Program-made: the position numbers and the translations under genes
From: JACROF01 sp964533055
GTDB lineage: Bacteria; Patescibacteriota; Microgenomatia; Levybacterales; UBA12049
Length of the DNA stretch: 25,258 nucleotides
Assembly (NCBI GenBank): GCA_964533055.1
Contig: CAZHKZ010000013.1
Span: 1 to 25,258 of the forward strand
Reading direction: 5' to 3'
Notes under the pieces: generated by a model
Told to the model about the DNA's origin: nothing
Database searches by the model: none
Seen by the model: only the letters and a program-made list of their open reading frames with translations
Shown here: piece after piece, positions 23,501 to 25,258 of the stretch
Position numbering within the stretch: position 1 is the stretch's first letter
Layout of the letters: every line of letters begins with the position of its first letter

Positions 23501-25258
23501 ACATCACAACTGTACCTTCACCTGTACTGACCGGTACCGTTGGATGTGAGCCTATCAACCCTTGATAATATCCAGTAGTACTAATCTGTGCGTCACCTGG
23601 AACCTGACCTAGAGGAAGAGTTAATCGATCTGCAAGTGGCACAACTCGCAAAAGTGATGATGCTGATGCCTCCATCGCGTCTGTGCCCAGCTGAGCATTA
23701 ACAAAATTAAATGCTGTTCTTCGTAAAACCGTTGAATTATCTATTGTATAGTCAAACACAGTAGGTCCTGCAAAATCCTTGAGAAGTAACGTTGTGCCGT
23801 TTCCAAAATATGTAAATCTCTCATCCAAAATATTTTGTGGAATTGGTCGTCGCATATTAATCGTAACTCTAGCCCACGCATCTGTACCTACTGCCCCAAT
23901 AAGATCTCCACTTCTCTGGATAGGCTTATCTATTGCAGATGAGAGCCCGCCCTGAGTACTGGCCGTCCTTACAAAGAACTCGACATTAGACTGTGGTGTA
24001 TCAGTTGTCGCACTTGAAGTACCAATAAATGTATTCTCCGCCCCTATACTCCACATGATTGAAGAGTTAATATTGATCGAAGTCGTATTAAAATCCTCTG
24101 AAATGTACGACCCTCCCATTTTGAGTCCTGTGTCTATTTTGTTACTTGTCGTTGCATTGCCGACGAAAGCCTGAAATGTTCCATCATGATTCATAACCGT
24201 AAAGGCTCCAAGACCAACTGCAGTCATCGCAGTTCCGTGAGCAGTATATGTTAAATCAGCTGGATCATAGATATATGAGGCTGTAGAGTTACCACCTACC
24301 ATGATCAGAATCTTTCTACTCTGATATCTGACCGCATGTGCTCCATCTCCAAGCGCAGTTGCGGGCCCGACATTTCTGCACGTTCCCATCGTATTGGTCA
24401 CCGCATCATACTCAACTGAGACATTTGCTTTCGAGAGAATCAGATATCTCCAGTTAGGTAATTGAATTGCGACTGAGCCAGCTCCGTTAATTTCACAGTT
24501 TGTAGGAAGAGATGGGCCTGATGAGAGAGATCCAATCGCTGCTCCATTAGTTATAGTTCCATTGTTTGGATTGTAGAGCTGTGTTGTTGCGGTTGCTCCA
24601 CCGTTGACTAGTAACGCAGAACCATCTGGCCTAGGTAGAAGTAGTGCTCCAAGACCTGTTGTATTTGCAGTAGGACCTGCGCTAAACGTTTCTGTCGTTG
24701 GTGATGGATTGTAGACTGATGTTGCTGTCGTACCACCAATCGCTACAAAGTACCTACCATTTTGTCTTCTATATGCTACTGTCGACTTCACTGATGGCGC
24801 AGTGCCAATTGCAATTGATGCACCGACAGCAGTAACCCCCATTGGATCAACTAAGGATGTTGTAGTGACTGAGTTTCCATGAACGACTCGATATTTTCCA
24901 TCACTTCGAGGAAGTGCAATAGAGCCAGCACCTGCTCCAGCACCAAGCACTTGATGGAACGTGCTTATTGATCCTGCAAGTGAGTCATAAAGATACATGG
25001 TGGTCACTGCCGCACCGCGTACGATGAGATACTTTCCATCTGGCCTTAGGATTGCTAGTGCACCTGCTCCAAGCGCTGCCGGGAGTGCTGGTTGGCCAGC
25101 TGTCGTAATTGTCCCGGTACCAGCGTTGGAAACAGCACCGGTATCAAGACTTATCTGATTATTGGATGCTGTAACATTTGTAAGCGTTGATGAAGTGCTG
25201 TTTGCAGTTCTCGTAAAGTCAGTATCTTTTGTATTGTTGCCACTTGTAGATTTATGGA
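20538..25258 (-). CDS. Giant beta-propeller surface protein with tail-spike/G2-like domain (5' end outside window)
   Basis: The frame is open from 20538 to the window edge; the ATG at 25007 is inside the gene, because the bases before it encode the same repeat (ALAILRPDGKYLIVRGAAVTT). Numbered from 25007: kelch-like blades with L-x-R-P-D-G-K-Y-x-V-x-G-x-x-T-T-x-x-Y-x-P (1-300 and about 490-860), each set followed by a related beta-sandwich (VEFFVRTAS ... WARVTINMRRPIP; NFEVRTAP ... WIQVQINFSRQFP). Next is a domain with GGADLAENYSS, LLPGEVVIAD, GLIGVVSTEPGF, GRVIGKALEDLDES (about 995-1115) like phage tail-spike/peptidase-G2 regions, then TIKADHIEGLEIL (a segment typical of Microgenomates surface proteins), and a C-terminal beta domain (VEVTFAKEYKDAPVINASV, near 1,385-1,475). 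No membrane segment is visible in this part. A secreted adhesin or fibre is likely. Confidence 0.8.
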   Translation of the reverse strand, partial: HKSTSGNNTKDTDFTRTANSTSSTLTNVTASNNQISLDTGAVSNAGTGTITTAGQPALPAALGAGALAILRPDGKYLIVRGAAVTTMYLYDSLAGSISTFHQVLGAGAGAGSIALPRSDGKYRVVHGNSVTTTSLVDPMGVTAVGASIAIGTAPSVKSTVAYRRQNGRYFVAIGGTTATSVYNPSPTTETFSAGPTANTTGLGALLLPRPDGSALLVNGGATATTQLYNPNNGTITNGAAIGSLSSGPSLPTNCEINGAGSVAIQLPNWRYLILSKANVSVEYDAVTNTMGTCRNVGPATALGDGAHAVRYQSRKILIMVGGNSTASYIYDPADLTYTAHGTAMTAVGLGAFTVMNHDGTFQAFVGNATTSNKIDTGLKMGGSYISEDFNTTSININSSIMWSIGAENTFIGTSSATTDTPQSNVEFFVRTASTQGGLSSAIDKPIQRSGDLIGAVGTDAWARVTINMRRPIPQNILDERFTYFGNGTTLLLKDFAGPTVFDYTIDNSTVLRRTAFNFVNAQLGTDAMEASASSLLRVVPLADRLTLPLGQVPGDAQISTTGYYQGLIGSHPTVPVSTGEGTVVMSLPDGQFGVIATASAAVSYYHYDPASSVFIPQSGAGNIPTTYPGAGAYALKLPDGRFLIVFGADIGGTARTTTNIYDPRAASGSRFIAGPALSAAAGIGGFPIKNTDGSYTLVHGGAATTSTSFNPFTDLKGKPTLDAGPTLTSAVTCGGWAIPTAGNLLGMYRVFTGVAQFGTGVQTTMMYDATKKQFSASANSGVAFGCGSYVFQRQDGAWIVVAGGSGTTGAPSTTLTLFNPFSNVFGAAAGLTNAVGRGSVAIPRPDGTWLITRGQGQTIDGTTAANGTTNIYSPFGGTQILGYPIGTNITTGPTIANTNGAGALAFQRPDGKWVMLSGGMAGSNNAMLIDVGYYADGQSLSGQMYSPQLSPDSSLSYKSLPDNFLNFEVRTAPTREALMTADYKSVYPADGNIGAATGDKWIQVQINFSRQFPTYGDVMQDVWMGRGALNWRNISQPTLFEYKITNDANLLTLQSGGQNIFRVSGSGNIYSGQQGGFFSGGADLAENYSSVQELLPGEVVIADAFNPQKVVRSTGQYQSGLIGVVSTEPGFVAGAFTQDSYPIALVGRVPVKISTENGSIKTGDYLTSASIPGYAMRALQSGRVIGKALEDLDESALTECPTPGAGANPQAKCGTVMMFVNLTDYHGESIKVAMAQASPSASISGISTSTDENGVESYTGIRIGDPEYTTVKDEFGILSFLKDLKSKSALAPTSEIFTGRLSAAFDIISPTIITDTLYAKTIKADHIEGLEILTNKIGSLSASLYGLTQKPTEQVVATRSADQATSESTGSALFKKYDDLMDQALARNEGLLRLEDIDAAGSATVGGQLRVKGNSLVEGILNVIDTLFANNIIVNGTAHFLGDLFIKGDTTFEGQTTFNNDTAGFAEIKKGAQQVEVTFAKEYKDAPVINASVILQQKDGSTDEEIEVARQKLFDQNIRFVITKQSSKGFTLILNKVAPDDLNFSWSAVSVKSPNKFSGYIDAKDNQPKSRK

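Noticed and set aside
25005..25007. ATG at 25007 as the start of the giant kelch-like protein
   Set aside because: The frame is open to the window edge and the upstream codons encode the same repeat (LRPDGKYLIVRG), so this is an internal Met.
1..25258. Recoded TGA (code 25)
   Set aside because: TGA ends several genes at sensible points (5951, 9737, the 330-residue hydrolase in an ATGA overlap), so it is a stop here.
1..25258. tRNA, rRNA, CRISPR arrays or insertion sequences
   Set aside because: I looked in the intergenic stretches on both strands and saw no cloverleaf, regular spaced repeats or transposase motifs.

Overview
The window looks like a chromosomal piece of a Candidate Phyla Radiation (Patescibacteria) bacterium, most like the Microgenomates. 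The reasons are taste of gene content rather than a search: a tatA-tatA-tatC-tatA cluster, membrane-anchored LytR_C proteins without the catalytic domain, paired class-A-beta-lactamase-like serine hydrolases, a 70-residue cysteine-rich CPR-type protein, and very large surface proteins. TAA, TAG and TGA all end convincing reading frames, so this is code 11 and not the TGA=Gly code of Gracilibacteria/SR1.

Layout. (1) 1-5083, minus: one giant gene (at least 1,642 residues, 3' end outside the window) that mixes phage virion-type modules with two beta-propeller blocks. It is cut by a 100-N gap flanked by an exact 55-base duplication; removing the gap and one copy restores a single open frame. A second identical type of gap lies just upstream of its start. 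(2) 5343-6255, plus: a spermidine-synthase-like fold protein and the cysteine-rich small protein. (3) 6381-9737, plus: two more phage structural-type proteins, the second carrying a beta-helix and a C-terminal DAVWDE motif. (4) 9848-11091, plus: the Tat translocase genes, then a strong inverted repeat and a small PrsW-like membrane protease (11207-11626). (5) 11621-20460: envelope genes: a 924-residue membrane protein with four AVW repeats and an SH3b domain, two LytR_C paralogues flanking a 777-residue multidomain surface protein, and two tandem serine hydrolases lacking the usual omega loop. (6) 20538-25258, minus: a giant beta-propeller surface protein with a G2/tail-spike-like domain, its 5' end outside the window.

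Expression logic. Nine genes have a sigma-70-like -10 hexamer placed only about 5-7 bases before the start codon and no Shine-Dalgarno, which predicts leaderless mRNAs. The three tatA genes are the exception, with a near-identical, very strong ribosome binding site each. The phage-type genes use the same leaderless arrangement as the host genes around them, which argues that they are resident, domesticated genes rather than a recent prophage; no capsid, terminase, integrase or lysis gene is in the window.

Taken together this is a cell-surface island: export machinery (Tat), murein-related enzymes and LytR_C anchors, a membrane protease, and giant beta-rich filaments or adhesins partly built from phage tail-type parts. 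No tRNA, rRNA, CRISPR array or insertion sequence was seen, and no gene-free stretch exceeds about 225 bases apart from the N gaps. All family assignments are from reading motifs, without database searches.
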